A stretch of 64,000 nt of DNA. It comes from Desulfosporosinus cupriresistens (GTDB lineage: Bacteria > Bacillota > Desulfitobacteriia > Desulfitobacteriales > Desulfitobacteriaceae). The stretch is taken from NCBI RefSeq assembly GCF_001707885.1, contig NZ_MASS01000020.1:1-64000 (forward strand). Reading direction: 5' to 3'. Position numbers and translations under genes: made by a program. Under the pieces are notes generated by a model, which was given only the letters and a program-made list of their open reading frames with translations, made no database searches and had not been told where the DNA came from. How positions within the stretch are numbered: the stretch's first letter is position 1; each line of letters starts with the position of its first letter. Positions 33,716 through 43,980 of the stretch are shown here, piece by piece.

Positions 33716-35331
33716 CCCTCACTTTCTTCGGCTTTGAAATTCAGAACGTTCAAAAACAAAGCCCGTGCTAATTCACTTTCGCGAAGTTGCTCTCCCCAAA
33801 GAACTGGCATTATTCCTCGCCAACGTTCGCCTAAGAGGATTTGATATTCTTGGATAGTTCTCTCCCAACCACCAAACCTCTCTTGAATCATAGGGGTCGC
33901 CCGATAGGTACAATAGGTGCCTTGACACGTCCCCATTCCCAGTCGAGTCTGCCGACGGAGATCATCAAGCGAGTGAATCGAGGGATCTTGCAGAGCATGA
34001 AGCACTTCTGCTTGCGTGACCATTTCACATTCGCAAACATACTGTCCCAGCAGGGGTTGACGAGCTATAGCCTCAACGACGGATTCGGCTTGTTCGTTTA
34101 ATCGTTCCATCATCTTGTCTGCAGCCGCGGCACCTAATAACTGGCGAGCCTTATCCCAAACTTCTGTTGCTAGTTCATTTTGCAAGGGTTCTTCTGCAGT
34201 ACGGCATACCGTTTGCACCCCTAATTTCGCAACAACCCAATCGGTTACTTTCTCGGCCATCAAGCGGTAAGTCGTTAACTTGCCACCTACAATACTAACG
34301 AGCCCACGAACTCCGTCCTTCTTCTCATGATCGATAAGCGAGAAATTCCGGCTAACTCCACGCCCTTCATGATCTGAGGCATCAACGCTTTCATACAAAG
34401 GGCGAATTCCAGCAAACGCTCGGACAACTCTCTGCTGTTCAATCTCTTCTACCAAGTTATGACCGATCTCTATTAAATCCATTACATCTTGTTCATTAAC
34501 CTGATGATCGTCGGGCAAGTCCACTGTTTGGGAAGTCGTCCCAAAAATAGTTACGGTCTCATGTGGTACAAAAATATCACCATCACCCGGTGTTCTTAAA
34601 CGATTAATGACTCGCTTAAACATCCGTTGGTTGAATACAAGGAGAGCCCCCCTGTCTTTTTGGATGTGCACATCAAAGCCGGACATTGCCGCAATCTCAG
34701 AAGACCAAGGTCCTGCAGCATTCACGACGATCTTGCTACGCACTTGGATCGTTTCACCTGTGATAAGATCTTCGGCATAGACTCCTATTACTTGCCCCTG
34801 TTCTAGCCAAAGCGACTGAACTTTACAATACGTTTGATAATTTCCTCCGTATTTTTCTGCGGACTTCACGTTCGCCCAGAGCAATTTAAAACCATCGACG
34901 GTGGCATCAGGAACTTCAAAGACCCTTGCCGCCTTGCGTGTCAATAAGGGCTCGAGCCGAAAAGCCTCTTCCAGCGGAACCTCTTTAACCGGTATTCCTG
35001 CTTGTGCGCACCCTTTGATCCACAACTCCAAATAGCTTGGATCATCCCCATTTAGATATACAAACCACCCTGAAGTATCTTCAATGCAATGCGCTGCAAT
35101 GCGTTTCAAAATTCTATTTTCCTCGATACACTCCTGCGCAGCCTTATCATCTTTGACCACATAACGACCGCCACTGTGCAAAAGGCCATGAAAGCGTGAA
35201 CTTGTCCCATGTGCTAAATCTCCTTGTTCTAACAAGAGCGCCGGTATTCCACGCAGACTAAGGTCTCTCAATATGCCAACCCCTGTTGCTCCTCCTCCAA
35301 TTACTACGACCTGGGTATCGATTTCACGCAT
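33712..35331 (-). CDS. glpA: Anaerobic glycerol-3-phosphate dehydrogenase subunit A
   Basis: From the ATG behind GGAGG the protein has 539 residues; a longer frame reads through the leader hairpin and is not used. It has the FAD fold (VVVIGGGATGVGILRDLSLRGIPALLLEQGDLAHGTSSRFHGLLHSGGRYV) and a C-terminal Fer2_BFD-like cysteine region (CECEMVTQAEVLHAL ... MGTCQGTYC) typical of GlpA. It oxidises glycerol 3-phosphate to dihydroxyacetone phosphate, feeding tpiA. Confidence 0.96.
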   Translation of the reverse strand: MREIDTQVVVIGGGATGVGILRDLSLRGIPALLLEQGDLAHGTSSRFHGLLHSGGRYVVKDDKAAQECIEENRILKRIAAHCIEDTSGWFVYLNGDDPSYLELWIKGCAQAGIPVKEVPLEEAFRLEPLLTRKAARVFEVPDATVDGFKLLWANVKSAEKYGGNYQTYCKVQSLWLEQGQVIGVYAEDLITGETIQVRSKIVVNAAGPWSSEIAAMSGFDVHIQKDRGALLVFNQRMFKRVINRLRTPGDGDIFVPHETVTIFGTTSQTVDLPDDHQVNEQDVMDLIEIGHNLVEEIEQQRVVRAFAGIRPLYESVDASDHEGRGVSRNFSLIDHEKKDGVRGLVSIVGGKLTTYRLMAEKVTDWVVAKLGVQTVCRTAEEPLQNELATEVWDKARQLLGAAAADKMMERLNEQAESVVEAIARQPLLGQYVCECEMVTQAEVLHALQDPSIHSLDDLRRQTRLGMGTCQGTYCTYRATPMIQERFGGWERTIQEYQILLGERWRGIMPVLWGEQLRESELARALFLNVLNFKAEESEG

Positions 35332-35361
35332 CCGTATTACCTCCTTGCCTGAAATTAAGAA

Positions 35362-35402
35362 CCACCAAAGAAACCGTTGTTTCACAATGGCCTCTTTGGT
35401 GG
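35362..35402 (-). terminator. Leader hairpin before glpA, possible GlpP target
   Basis: CCACCAAAG pairs with CTTTGGTGG around a 23-base loop and is followed on the minus strand by TTCTTAATTT. It lies between glpK and glpA, 30 bases before the glpA start. It could act as a partial terminator controlled by GlpP. Confidence 0.5.
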
Positions 35403-35501
35403 CTTCACTTATTCTCAAGCCGCCTTATATGCTTTTACCCTGCTATACAATCTCATCATCGCTTGAACACTTTCTAAATACCTCAAGCAGCGTCTTGACT
35501 C

Positions 35502-37004
<1,503 letters not shown>

Positions 37005-37045
37005 TCACTCCATCTCTTGATTTTATTCTTGATATTCAAGAATTT

Positions 37046-37763
37046 CTAGCCCATATAGACTATTTTATATAGAACAGCGCCAAGTACTCCACCAATAATT
37101 GGTCCGACAACAGGCACCCAGGAGTAACCCCAATCTGATGATCCTTTTCCCGCTATTGGCAACAAAAAGTGAGCGATTCTGGGTCCCAAGTCACGTGCTG
37201 GATTGATAGCATAGCCAGTAGGTCCGCCGAAAGATACACCGAGTCCCCACACTAGGAAACCCCACAAAAGTGGATTAAGGCCAGTAGTCGTTGCCGATTT
37301 CGAAATTCCAATGGAAAGTCCTACAAAGACCAATATGAAAGTACCTATGATTTCAGTCAGCAAGTTCGCTGAATAATTTCGAATTTCTGGTCCCGTACTA
37401 AAAACGGCCAATTTAGCGCCCTGATCTGGGGTTGCCGCCCATTGCTTCAAATGGGCAAGTAAACTAGCACTGCGCCTATGAATGCTCCCAAGAACTGGGC
37501 CGCAATATATGTTGGAAGTCTGCCCAAGGAAACAATCCGATTGTCGCCAGCCCAATCGTTACAGCTGGGTTTAAGTGTGCTCCACTTATTGGGCCTGTGG
37601 CATAAATCGCCAAGAGAACTCCAACTGCCCAGCCTAAAGTAATCATAAAAAAGCCACCGTTATTTCCTTTAGTCTTGTTTAATACGACGTTAGCGACTAC
37701 CCCCGAACCGAACAAAAGTATAATCATAGTACCCAGCATTTCCGCTAAAAACTTTGCTGCCAT
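37046..37763 (-). pseudogene. glpF: Glycerol facilitator GlpF with two frame disruptions
   Basis: The N-terminal frame (37763 down) encodes MAAKFLAEMLGTMIILLFG and the first NPA box SGAHLNPAVTIGL. The C-terminal frame (from about 37450 down) encodes the rest including the second box GYAINPARDLGPR. Between them a third frame carries TYIAAQFLGAFIGAVLVYL. One base seems missing near 37513-37517 and another near 37453-37457, both at short homopolymers. Restored, the channel would have about 240 residues and six helices. Since glpK and glpABC are intact, assembly error is at least as likely as real decay. The role is glycerol uptake. Confidence 0.88.
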
Positions 37764-38472
37764 TTAACGATTCCCCCTCAAATTACGTAAAATTAAGATC
37801 TCTCTCCCCTGTTAAAGTTCGTATTAACTATTTACATCCTTGTCAATCCGAGATACCAATTTCCAAGCACTCAGGTTTGATAGTAACTCCACGACCACCT
37901 TAGTTTGTAATGCTGGCCTTTCCCAACATCCACAGCCCCCCTCCCTTTCTTAAACTCGACCCAGTGTAGAACCTTAGAGTATCGGTAGATCTAGAGGGGT
38001 ATGGTTATTATTTACCTCTAGGCCAAGATTAAGATCCTTATATTCTCTTTTTTTCCTTTTCATTAGAAAAAAGAAAAAAACAAGAAGCCAAAGTCGCTAA
38101 AACTCAAAAATAGAATTTTTAGCATACTTCGGCTTCTCTAATACTCTCTAGCCTAATTATATTATTTTTTTCAATACTTAGAGGAATATGGATCTTTACT
38201 CAAGTACTCCTCTTCATCTTCTCGATGCGAGCAAGATTGAGATGAAGATAAACTGTAATTGTAGTATATTGCTTTTTTTCTGATATTTCAATACCTTTTG
38301 GGGGAATTTTTTTATTTTCTTCCCCTTTCTTCATCTATTCGACACAATCTGATGCTCAAGTCCTCGCCCCTCCGTCCCCCATGACTCCTGCCATACCGTA
38401 GAATCTCCCCCCGCGCGATTCTCGGCAACCGTAGGCCTGAACCCGCCAAATCTTTGACCTTGAGACTAAACC
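37764..38472. other. Long glpF leader and intergenic region
   Basis: No gene is evident. On the minus strand a TTGACA hexamer lies at 37841-37846 and could be a -35 box for glpF. A strong terminator sits at 38083-38137. The segment 38340-38470 is GC-rich with AGAATC/GATTCT pairing, and one frame stays open for about 48 codons after the transporter stop region, without a good start. Its nature is unknown. Confidence 0.5.
38083..38137 (-). terminator. Strong terminator upstream of glpF
   Basis: AGAAGCCGAAGT pairs with ACTTTGGCTTCT (one mismatch), extended by AAAA/TTTT pairing inside, followed on the minus strand by TGTTTTTTTC. It either ends the phoU-transporter transcript or is a GlpP-controlled leader terminator about 320 bases before glpF. 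Confidence 0.75.
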
Positions 38473-40101
38473 TCACACAATCCCCATGACTACTTGCGCA
38501 ATATTGACCACATGATCATCAATCGTATATAGAAGATTAATTAAATCTACCACCGCATAACAAAGTTTTTCTTGGTTAAGGCAATTATCTTCGTCCAGAT
38601 CACAGTGCGGAGTTTGGGCTAAGGCACTAAACTGTAGACTGCGTTGAAGACGCATGATTTCCGGATGCTCACGGATTACCTCGGCAGCCAAGTCGACATC
38701 CCATTTATGGAGTGCTTGAATCATCCTGGCGAAGTTTTTTGTGATCGAGTTATGAAGCTCCTGCAACTGTTCCCAGTCTTCGAATGGAAGAGTTATTTTA
38801 TCCCGATGCAGTTTTTGAATCAGTTGCCTAATGGAGATAAAGATATCCTCGATGTAGTCCATTTCCTTCAAGATAAATTGAGCATTTAGACATTCTTCCG
38901 CTTGCTCCTCCGTTAACCCCTTATGAGATAAAGCTGTAAGAAACCGTGTTATATGCCTGTAATACCAAGCGACTTTTTCTTCAGTCGCTGCAAATTCAAC
39001 TGCACGCTCCTCATCCAGCTCCAGGACTACGGCTGGAACTTCTTGCATCATTTTTTCTAGAATAAGGTCCCCAAGAGCGATAATTTCAACCTCCACTTGA
39101 TTTAGAGCAACGGTCGGTACTTCTAGCGAGGATTTATCGAGCACTTTGAACTTCGGGTTAAGGTTTTGATCCGGATTGTCTGGTATGCCCCACTTTAAGG
39201 CCTTTGCGATCCACGTGTTGAAAGGGAGAAAGATGAAAACCATAAAGAGGGCAAACAGCAAATGGGCATTGGCTACTTGGCGCTGCAAGTCGCGAGTTGT
39301 CCAAGTGATCAGTTGAGCGAATTCAGAGAGAAAGGGGAATACTACGATAGCGGCTACAACTTTATAACCTGTATTAGCCAGCGCCGCCCGCCGAGCATCC
39401 CTTTGCTGAGCCGTAAAACTAGAGAGCAAGGTAGTCATTGTCCCCCCAATGTGCGCGCCAAGCACTAAAGGAACCATGACATTTAAATGCAAAAGTTGTT
39501 GGCCAGCTAAAGACATCATAATCGCAAATAACGCCGTGCTGCTCTGAATTACCGTCGTTAAGAGAAGCCCAACCAAAAGGGCCAAGAGTGGTTGAGCCCC
39601 TATCTGGGTAAGGAATGTATAAACCTCCGGAATATTTTTAAGGGGCGCTGAAGCCTCCGACATATTGGCCATCCCGACGAAGATAATCCCAAACCCAATC
39701 AAGGACTGACCCAGATGCTTCCACTGACCACGGCCGAAAACATGCAATATAAATCCTAAAAAGATTGCACCTAGGGCGATGTTGAGCATCTTAAAGGCAA
39801 TCAGCTGAATTACAATAGAGGTTCCTACAGCGGATCCCAAGACGATTCCCAAAGCCTGAGCTAGACTCATCATACCTGCATTAACAAACTCTACGACTAA
39901 AACAGTTGTTGCGGCAGAGCTTTGAAGGGCCACTGTCACGACCATACCCAGCAAAACTGCAAGAAACGTTTTTTCTGTTAAGGAGTTGAGAATTTGTTTC
40001 AGACGGTTGGCCGCAAACTTTTGCAAGCCGTCTGATGTTGTGTGAACTCCATACATAAAAAGTCCCAAACCGCCCAGAAATATAAAAACAGGCCCCAGCA
40101 T
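38473..40101 (-). CDS. Na/Pi cotransporter with PhoU-like C-terminal domain
   Basis: The 542-residue protein begins with eight or more membrane helices in two related halves (VALQSSAATTVLVVEFVNAGMM and TTVIQSSTALFAIMMSLAG are the paired QSS repeats of the NptA/PNaS family). From about residue 330 it has a soluble helical PhoU-like domain. It should import phosphate with sodium, regulated by the PhoU part. The phoU gene lies just upstream by 51 bases on the same strand, so the two form a unit. Confidence 0.93.
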   Translation of the reverse strand: MLGPVFIFLGGLGLFMYGVHTTSDGLQKFAANRLKQILNSLTEKTFLAVLLGMVVTVALQSSAATTVLVVEFVNAGMMSLAQALGIVLGSAVGTSIVIQLIAFKMLNIALGAIFLGFILHVFGRGQWKHLGQSLIGFGIIFVGMANMSEASAPLKNIPEVYTFLTQIGAQPLLALLVGLLLTTVIQSSTALFAIMMSLAGQQLLHLNVMVPLVLGAHIGGTMTTLLSSFTAQQRDARRAALANTGYKVVAAIVVFPFLSEFAQLITWTTRDLQRQVANAHLLFALFMVFIFLPFNTWIAKALKWGIPDNPDQNLNPKFKVLDKSSLEVPTVALNQVEVEIIALGDLILEKMMQEVPAVVLELDEERAVEFAATEEKVAWYYRHITRFLTALSHKGLTEEQAEECLNAQFILKEMDYIEDIFISIRQLIQKLHRDKITLPFEDWEQLQELHNSITKNFARMIQALHKWDVDLAAEVIREHPEIMRLQRSLQFSALAQTPHCDLDEDNCLNQEKLCYAVVDLINLLYTIDDHVVNIAQVVMGIV

Positions 40102-40152
40102 GCTGATAGTTCATCAACTCCTCTACTGGTTTCTTATTTCTACCCTCTTTTT

Positions 40153-40839
40153 CTATTGCCTACGAAGGTTTGCTCCGTCTGGAGTTGTAACAGGAAACTC
40201 GCCGGCTAATCGTCTACTTCCTGTTCGAATAAATAAAAGTGTCTCCGCTACATTAACGATATGGTCCCCCATACGCTCCAGTGTCCTAGCCACCACCAGT
40301 CCCAACCCTAATTGGCCGTCATTGCTTTTAGTTTGGCTGCCTTCAAGCAAAGCTACTTTTAAATTGGCATACACATGGTCCAAGAGATCATCCTGGTCTG
40401 TTAAATCTATGGTGATCTCTACCTCCTCTTTCAATATGGCCAGAGTGTAATTCGTCATTGCTAGCAATTGTTTGGCCATCCGTTGAATATCTGGCGACCA
40501 ATTCCCCTCCGGCTTGAGCTCACTCAGCTCAGCAATATCGCATGCGTAATCGGCGACCCGTTCGAGCTCCTGGGCCATTCTTTGAAATCCGAGAATCCAA
40601 CGCAAATCCTGACTCCGCAATTGTTGTAAACTCATAATGTCGAAACTACGATTGACGATACTGTCTCGTATTTGATCGATCACATCATCACGTTGTTCAC
40701 AATCTCGAACTGCCTCACCATGCTCAAACGCTTCCAGCACCGCACTTATTTGATTTCTCACAGCTTCCGCCAGCTCCACCGTCATCACACGCAAATTTAG
40801 CAAGACCCGGTCATAACCTGATGTACGAAACATTCCCAT
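40153..40839 (-). CDS. phoU: PhoU-family phosphate regulator
   Basis: The 228-residue protein consists of two related three-helix repeats, with CEQRDDVIDQIRDSIVNRSFDIM and DQDDLLDHVYANLKVALLEG near matching positions, and ends LERMGDHIVNVAETLLFIRTG, the metal-binding PhoU signature. PhoU proteins tune phosphate uptake and signalling. It sits before the Na/Pi transporter rather than in a pst operon, so control of that transporter is likely. Confidence 0.92.
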   Translation of the reverse strand: MGMFRTSGYDRVLLNLRVMTVELAEAVRNQISAVLEAFEHGEAVRDCEQRDDVIDQIRDSIVNRSFDIMSLQQLRSQDLRWILGFQRMAQELERVADYACDIAELSELKPEGNWSPDIQRMAKQLLAMTNYTLAILKEEVEITIDLTDQDDLLDHVYANLKVALLEGSQTKSNDGQLGLGLVVARTLERMGDHIVNVAETLLFIRTGSRRLAGEFPVTTPDGANLRRQ

Positions 40840-41146
40840 ACATCACACCTCTTTCCTTTAGATTCAATGAATAAAGCAAAATTATCTGCGTGCAAATTCC
40901 AGAGGGCAAATTTGATACTCTATATTCTATATTCGATCCTTGATAGTGCTACTTGAACTGCGGTTAGCCATCGAATAAAGTTAACTTATTATATTGTGGA
41001 ACCAGAAGTTTCGTAACGCCATCCTAAAGGTATTGATTAAATATTCTGATAATTCATATTCAAGACAGGGTGCTTTATAAATTTATGTCTCACTCCTATT
41101 CACCAGAAAGCTCATAAAATGATATGACTTGTTCTAAAACATAAAA
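40840..41146. other. Intergenic region upstream of phoU
   Basis: AT-rich, with no open frame. It must hold the phoU promoter. A TATATTCTATATTCGATCC stretch near 40921 resembles the degenerate flanks of the palindromic repeats found elsewhere in the window. No clear Pho box was seen. Confidence 0.5.
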
Positions 41147-41185
41147 GTCACTGGAGAAACCGCAAACAACGCTTTCTCCAGTGAC
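41147..41185 (-). terminator. Terminator downstream of rpoN region
   Basis: GTCACTGGAGAAA pairs perfectly with TTTCTCCAGTGAC around a 13-base loop and is followed on the minus strand by TTTTATGTTTT. It probably ends the rapZ-yvcK-whiA-rpoN transcript, 274 bases after the rpoN stop. Confidence 0.85.
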
Positions 41186-41459
41186 TTCTCATCTCTCTAT
41201 CTTAATCTTCATGCTTCCTAACCCCGATAAACTCATCTTTCACCGTTCTCAGCCGCATTGCGGCACGGTCCCCCGCCATCCTGCAAGAAGGGCTAATACG
41301 TGCGAAGACAGTGTCTTCGGGCGGTGCTCTAATCTCAAACGTCTTGTTTGAGTCATGGCCGTCGGATGCCGAATTTGGCCGGTACTCGCTCTTGCATGTT
41401 ATACGGAGCTTTAGTTTGGCCTACGAACGGATGGAGTGAGCGTGTCCATACGACTTTCC
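41186..41459 (-). other. GC-rich structured stretch after rpoN
   Basis: The minus strand forms several hairpins in a row: CTCAAAC/GTTTGAG near 41341, GAAGAC/GTCTTC near 41309, and GCCGC/GCGGC inside ACCGT/ACGGT near 41260. It is richer in GC than its surroundings and ends at the strong terminator. One frame stays open for about 66 codons (with TFEIRAPPEDTVFARISPSC) but lacks a usual start codon. It may be a structured RNA, a long 3' UTR or a decayed gene. Confidence 0.45.
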
Positions 41460-42860
41460 CTAGTAGCGTTTTCTAACCGTTGTCGCCCCAATCCCCAGCT
41501 CATCACGGTACTTAGCAACCGTGCGCCTGGAGATCCCCATATCTTTGGCCTTTAAAAGTTCAGCTATTTTTTGATCAGAATAAGGGTTTTTAGGATTTTC
41601 TGACGTAATGATATCACGCAAAGCCAGTTTGATTTCCTCAGTCGTTATACTAGATTCGTTATTATGACCTCGCCCCATGCTATTTGCAAAAAAGAATTTA
41701 AATTCGTAAATCCCCCGGGGTGTTTGTACGTATTTATGAGATGTGGCTCGACTGACGGTCGATTCATGAACTCCAATTTCCTCTGCAATATCTCTTAACG
41801 TAAGCGGTCTCAAATGACGGGTCCCATAGCGAAGAAATTCTGTTTGCCACTTCACGATGGCATTTGCTACTTTATAAAGGGTTAGACGTCGCTGCTCAAT
41901 ACTACGAATGAGCCAGGCCGCCGCGTTCAATTTCTGCTCAACAAATTTGCGGGTGTCTGTACCCTCCTCATGGCTTAAGACATCACGGTAGGCCTTGTTT
42001 ATCCCTAAGCGGGGTACTGTGATGTCATTTACCAGGATAATAAACTCTCCACCTATTTCTTCAATCACGACATCAGGGACAACATAGCGCACCTCTCCGG
42101 GAGTGGAAAATCTGAGACCTGGTTTAGGGTCCAGTTTGCGGACCAGATCGGCCATTTCTTGGACTTGGCACAGCGAAATTTTCAAAGCATGAGCAATTCT
42201 TTGCAAACGTCCTGCCCCCAAATCTTCAAGATGCTTTAAAAACTCCGGGAACTCAGGCGGATAGTTGCCCAGAAGCGGTAATTGTAACCGAAGACATTCC
42301 TCTAGATTTCGTGCTCCCACCCCTAACGGGTCCAGGGTCTGCACTAAGGCTAGCGCTTCTTCGGCTGTTTCGAGTGAGACATTTGTTTCACGAGCAATAT
42401 CTTCTAATGACAGAGTTAGACACCCATTGTCATCCAAATTCCCAACAATGTACTCCGCTACGGATAAAGAAGCAGAGACTTTCTGAACATGTAGTTGTTC
42501 GAGCAAGTGCTCCAATAAAGTTGGCGCTGAAGCTATAAAGGGATCAAATCGTTGTTTGTCCTCCACCACCACCCGTTCCTGACGAACACGATTTTCGTCC
42601 TGATCCTGAAAATAATCCTGCCAGTCTACATCCCATTTCTCATCGGCGATACTTTCTTCAGCCACAGGGGGCTCTGCATCCTCTTTACTGTTCATAATTT
42701 CTTCTTGAGTTTCCAGCAAAGGATTTTCCATAAGCTGATCCTCAACATACGTGGAAAGGTCAAGTGCGGACAACTGTAAAATAGTAATTGCCTGACGCAA
42801 TTCCGGAGTCATAATAAGTTTTTGAGTTTGCTCTATACTTAGTCCATACCCTAACCGCAC
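41460..42860 (-). CDS. rpoN: RNA polymerase sigma-54 factor
   Basis: The GTG seven bases after GGTGGGGGG is taken as start, giving 466 residues; the longer frame overlaps whiA. The N-terminal activator region reads LGYGLSIEQTQKLIMTPELRQAI, the core has the helix-turn-helix RPLTLRDIAEEIGVHESTVSRATSHKYVQTPRG, and the C-terminus has the RpoN box pattern GISRRTVAKYRDELGI. Sigma-54 directs polymerase to -24/-12 promoters with enhancer-binding ATPases. It follows whiA. Confidence 0.97.
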   Translation of the reverse strand: MRLGYGLSIEQTQKLIMTPELRQAITILQLSALDLSTYVEDQLMENPLLETQEEIMNSKEDAEPPVAEESIADEKWDVDWQDYFQDQDENRVRQERVVVEDKQRFDPFIASAPTLLEHLLEQLHVQKVSASLSVAEYIVGNLDDNGCLTLSLEDIARETNVSLETAEEALALVQTLDPLGVGARNLEECLRLQLPLLGNYPPEFPEFLKHLEDLGAGRLQRIAHALKISLCQVQEMADLVRKLDPKPGLRFSTPGEVRYVVPDVVIEEIGGEFIILVNDITVPRLGINKAYRDVLSHEEGTDTRKFVEQKLNAAAWLIRSIEQRRLTLYKVANAIVKWQTEFLRYGTRHLRPLTLRDIAEEIGVHESTVSRATSHKYVQTPRGIYEFKFFFANSMGRGHNNESSITTEEIKLALRDIITSENPKNPYSDQKIAELLKAKDMGISRRTVAKYRDELGIGATTVRKRY

Positions 42861-42921
42861 CTTATTTCCCCCCACCATCTCTGATTTTAGGTTGTCTTCC
42901 CATGTGCCTAACTTTAGGGTT

Positions 42922-43857
42922 CTATTTTTTGTTCCTGACTCGCTCCGCCAATTCATCAATCTTCCTCATCCGGTGATTGACTCCTGATTTACCGACTTTT
43001 GGCCGTAGCATTTCTCCAAGTTCTTTTAAACTGGCATCTGGATATTCCAACCGAAGCTCCGCCATATCCCTAAGTGCGGGTGGCAAAGACTGTAATCCAA
43101 TCGTATCTACAATAAGTTGAATATTTTCCAGCTGGCGCACTGCGGCATCGACAATTTTATCCAGATTAGCAGTCTCACAATTCACTAAACGATTCACTTG
43201 ATTCCGGACCCCTTTAAGCACTCGAACGTTTTCAAATTCCAAAAGGGCACGGTGAGCTCCTATAAAGCCAATAAACTCTACAATGTGTTCACTCTCTTTG
43301 ATATATACTACATACCAATGCTTGCGCATGCTCACTTTAGCCCCTAATTTAAATCGGTTAACCAACTGACATAATGCTTTAGCATGTTGCGCATCATTAC
43401 TGACAATTTCCAGGTGATATTCGCCTTCAGGGTTATTGATCGAACCTCCCGCCAAAAAAGCTCCTCGCAAATAAGCTTTTTGATCACAGCGCTTTTTTAT
43501 AAGGTTAGGAGAGATTCCAGGATAAATTTGTCCTGCTTCATCAACCAGGCCCAAGTTTTGTAAGTCTTCTAGGCCCCGGAGATAGATTTTGACTAAATAT
43601 GAATTATTTTTACGAAGCCTAAGTTTACGGCGAACTACAATATCCACCGGACGCTTTAACACATCCTTAGCCAAGCGAAAGATCTTACGTGCAACTGGAG
43701 CACTCTCTGTAATTACATTCAAGGCATACTGTTGATTTGCACTAATTTGGAATGTTCCGTCCATGCGGACCAAAGCCGCTAGTTCTGCTAACTCGCAACA
43801 AGATTTCTGACCGCCTAAACGTGCAAGTTCTTCTTTGGTGACAGCACTAAAGGACAA
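42922..43857 (-). CDS. whiA: DNA-binding protein WhiA
   Basis: The 311-residue protein has a LAGLIDADG-like N-terminal fold (KSCCELAELAALVRMDGTFQI, YLRGAFLAGGSINNPEGEYHLEI) and a C-terminal helix-turn-helix (DASLKELGEMLRPKVGKSGVNHRMRKIDELAERVR). WhiA is a conserved regulator in Gram-positive bacteria, tied to cell division. The order rapZ, yvcK, whiA is the usual Firmicute arrangement. It has 119 bases to yvcK containing a repeat. Confidence 0.97.
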   Translation of the reverse strand: MSFSAVTKEELARLGGQKSCCELAELAALVRMDGTFQISANQQYALNVITESAPVARKIFRLAKDVLKRPVDIVVRRKLRLRKNNSYLVKIYLRGLEDLQNLGLVDEAGQIYPGISPNLIKKRCDQKAYLRGAFLAGGSINNPEGEYHLEIVSNDAQHAKALCQLVNRFKLGAKVSMRKHWYVVYIKESEHIVEFIGFIGAHRALLEFENVRVLKGVRNQVNRLVNCETANLDKIVDAAVRQLENIQLIVDTIGLQSLPPALRDMAELRLEYPDASLKELGEMLRPKVGKSGVNHRMRKIDELAERVRNKK

Positions 43858-43874
43858 TTTTCCAACCCCCTTAT

Positions 43875-43980
43875 GTCGAGGCTCGAGGCTCGAGGCACGA
43901 GGTTCGACTGGGAACTTTGAACGTCCCGATATCGAACATCTCCATTCGTGCGTCGTGCATCGTACTTCGTGCTTCGCTAT
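43875..43980. repeat. Degenerate TTCG-rich intergenic repeat
   Basis: The segment between yvcK and whiA consists of short units such as GCTCGAGGCTCGAGGCACGAGGTTCGA and TTCGTGCGTCGTGCATCGTAC (shown in part). It resembles the TTCGTGGTTCGAACCACGAA family elsewhere in the window, but is more degenerate. Confidence 0.55.

Noticed and set aside
33712..35418. Longer GlpA starting at 35418
   Set aside because: The extra 29 residues come from reading through the leader hairpin; the ATG at 35331 has a GGAGG site and the FAD fold begins right after it.
41259..41459. Protein gene after rpoN
   Set aside because: A 66-codon open stretch exists but has no usual start codon or ribosome site, so it was kept only as an unexplained structured region.
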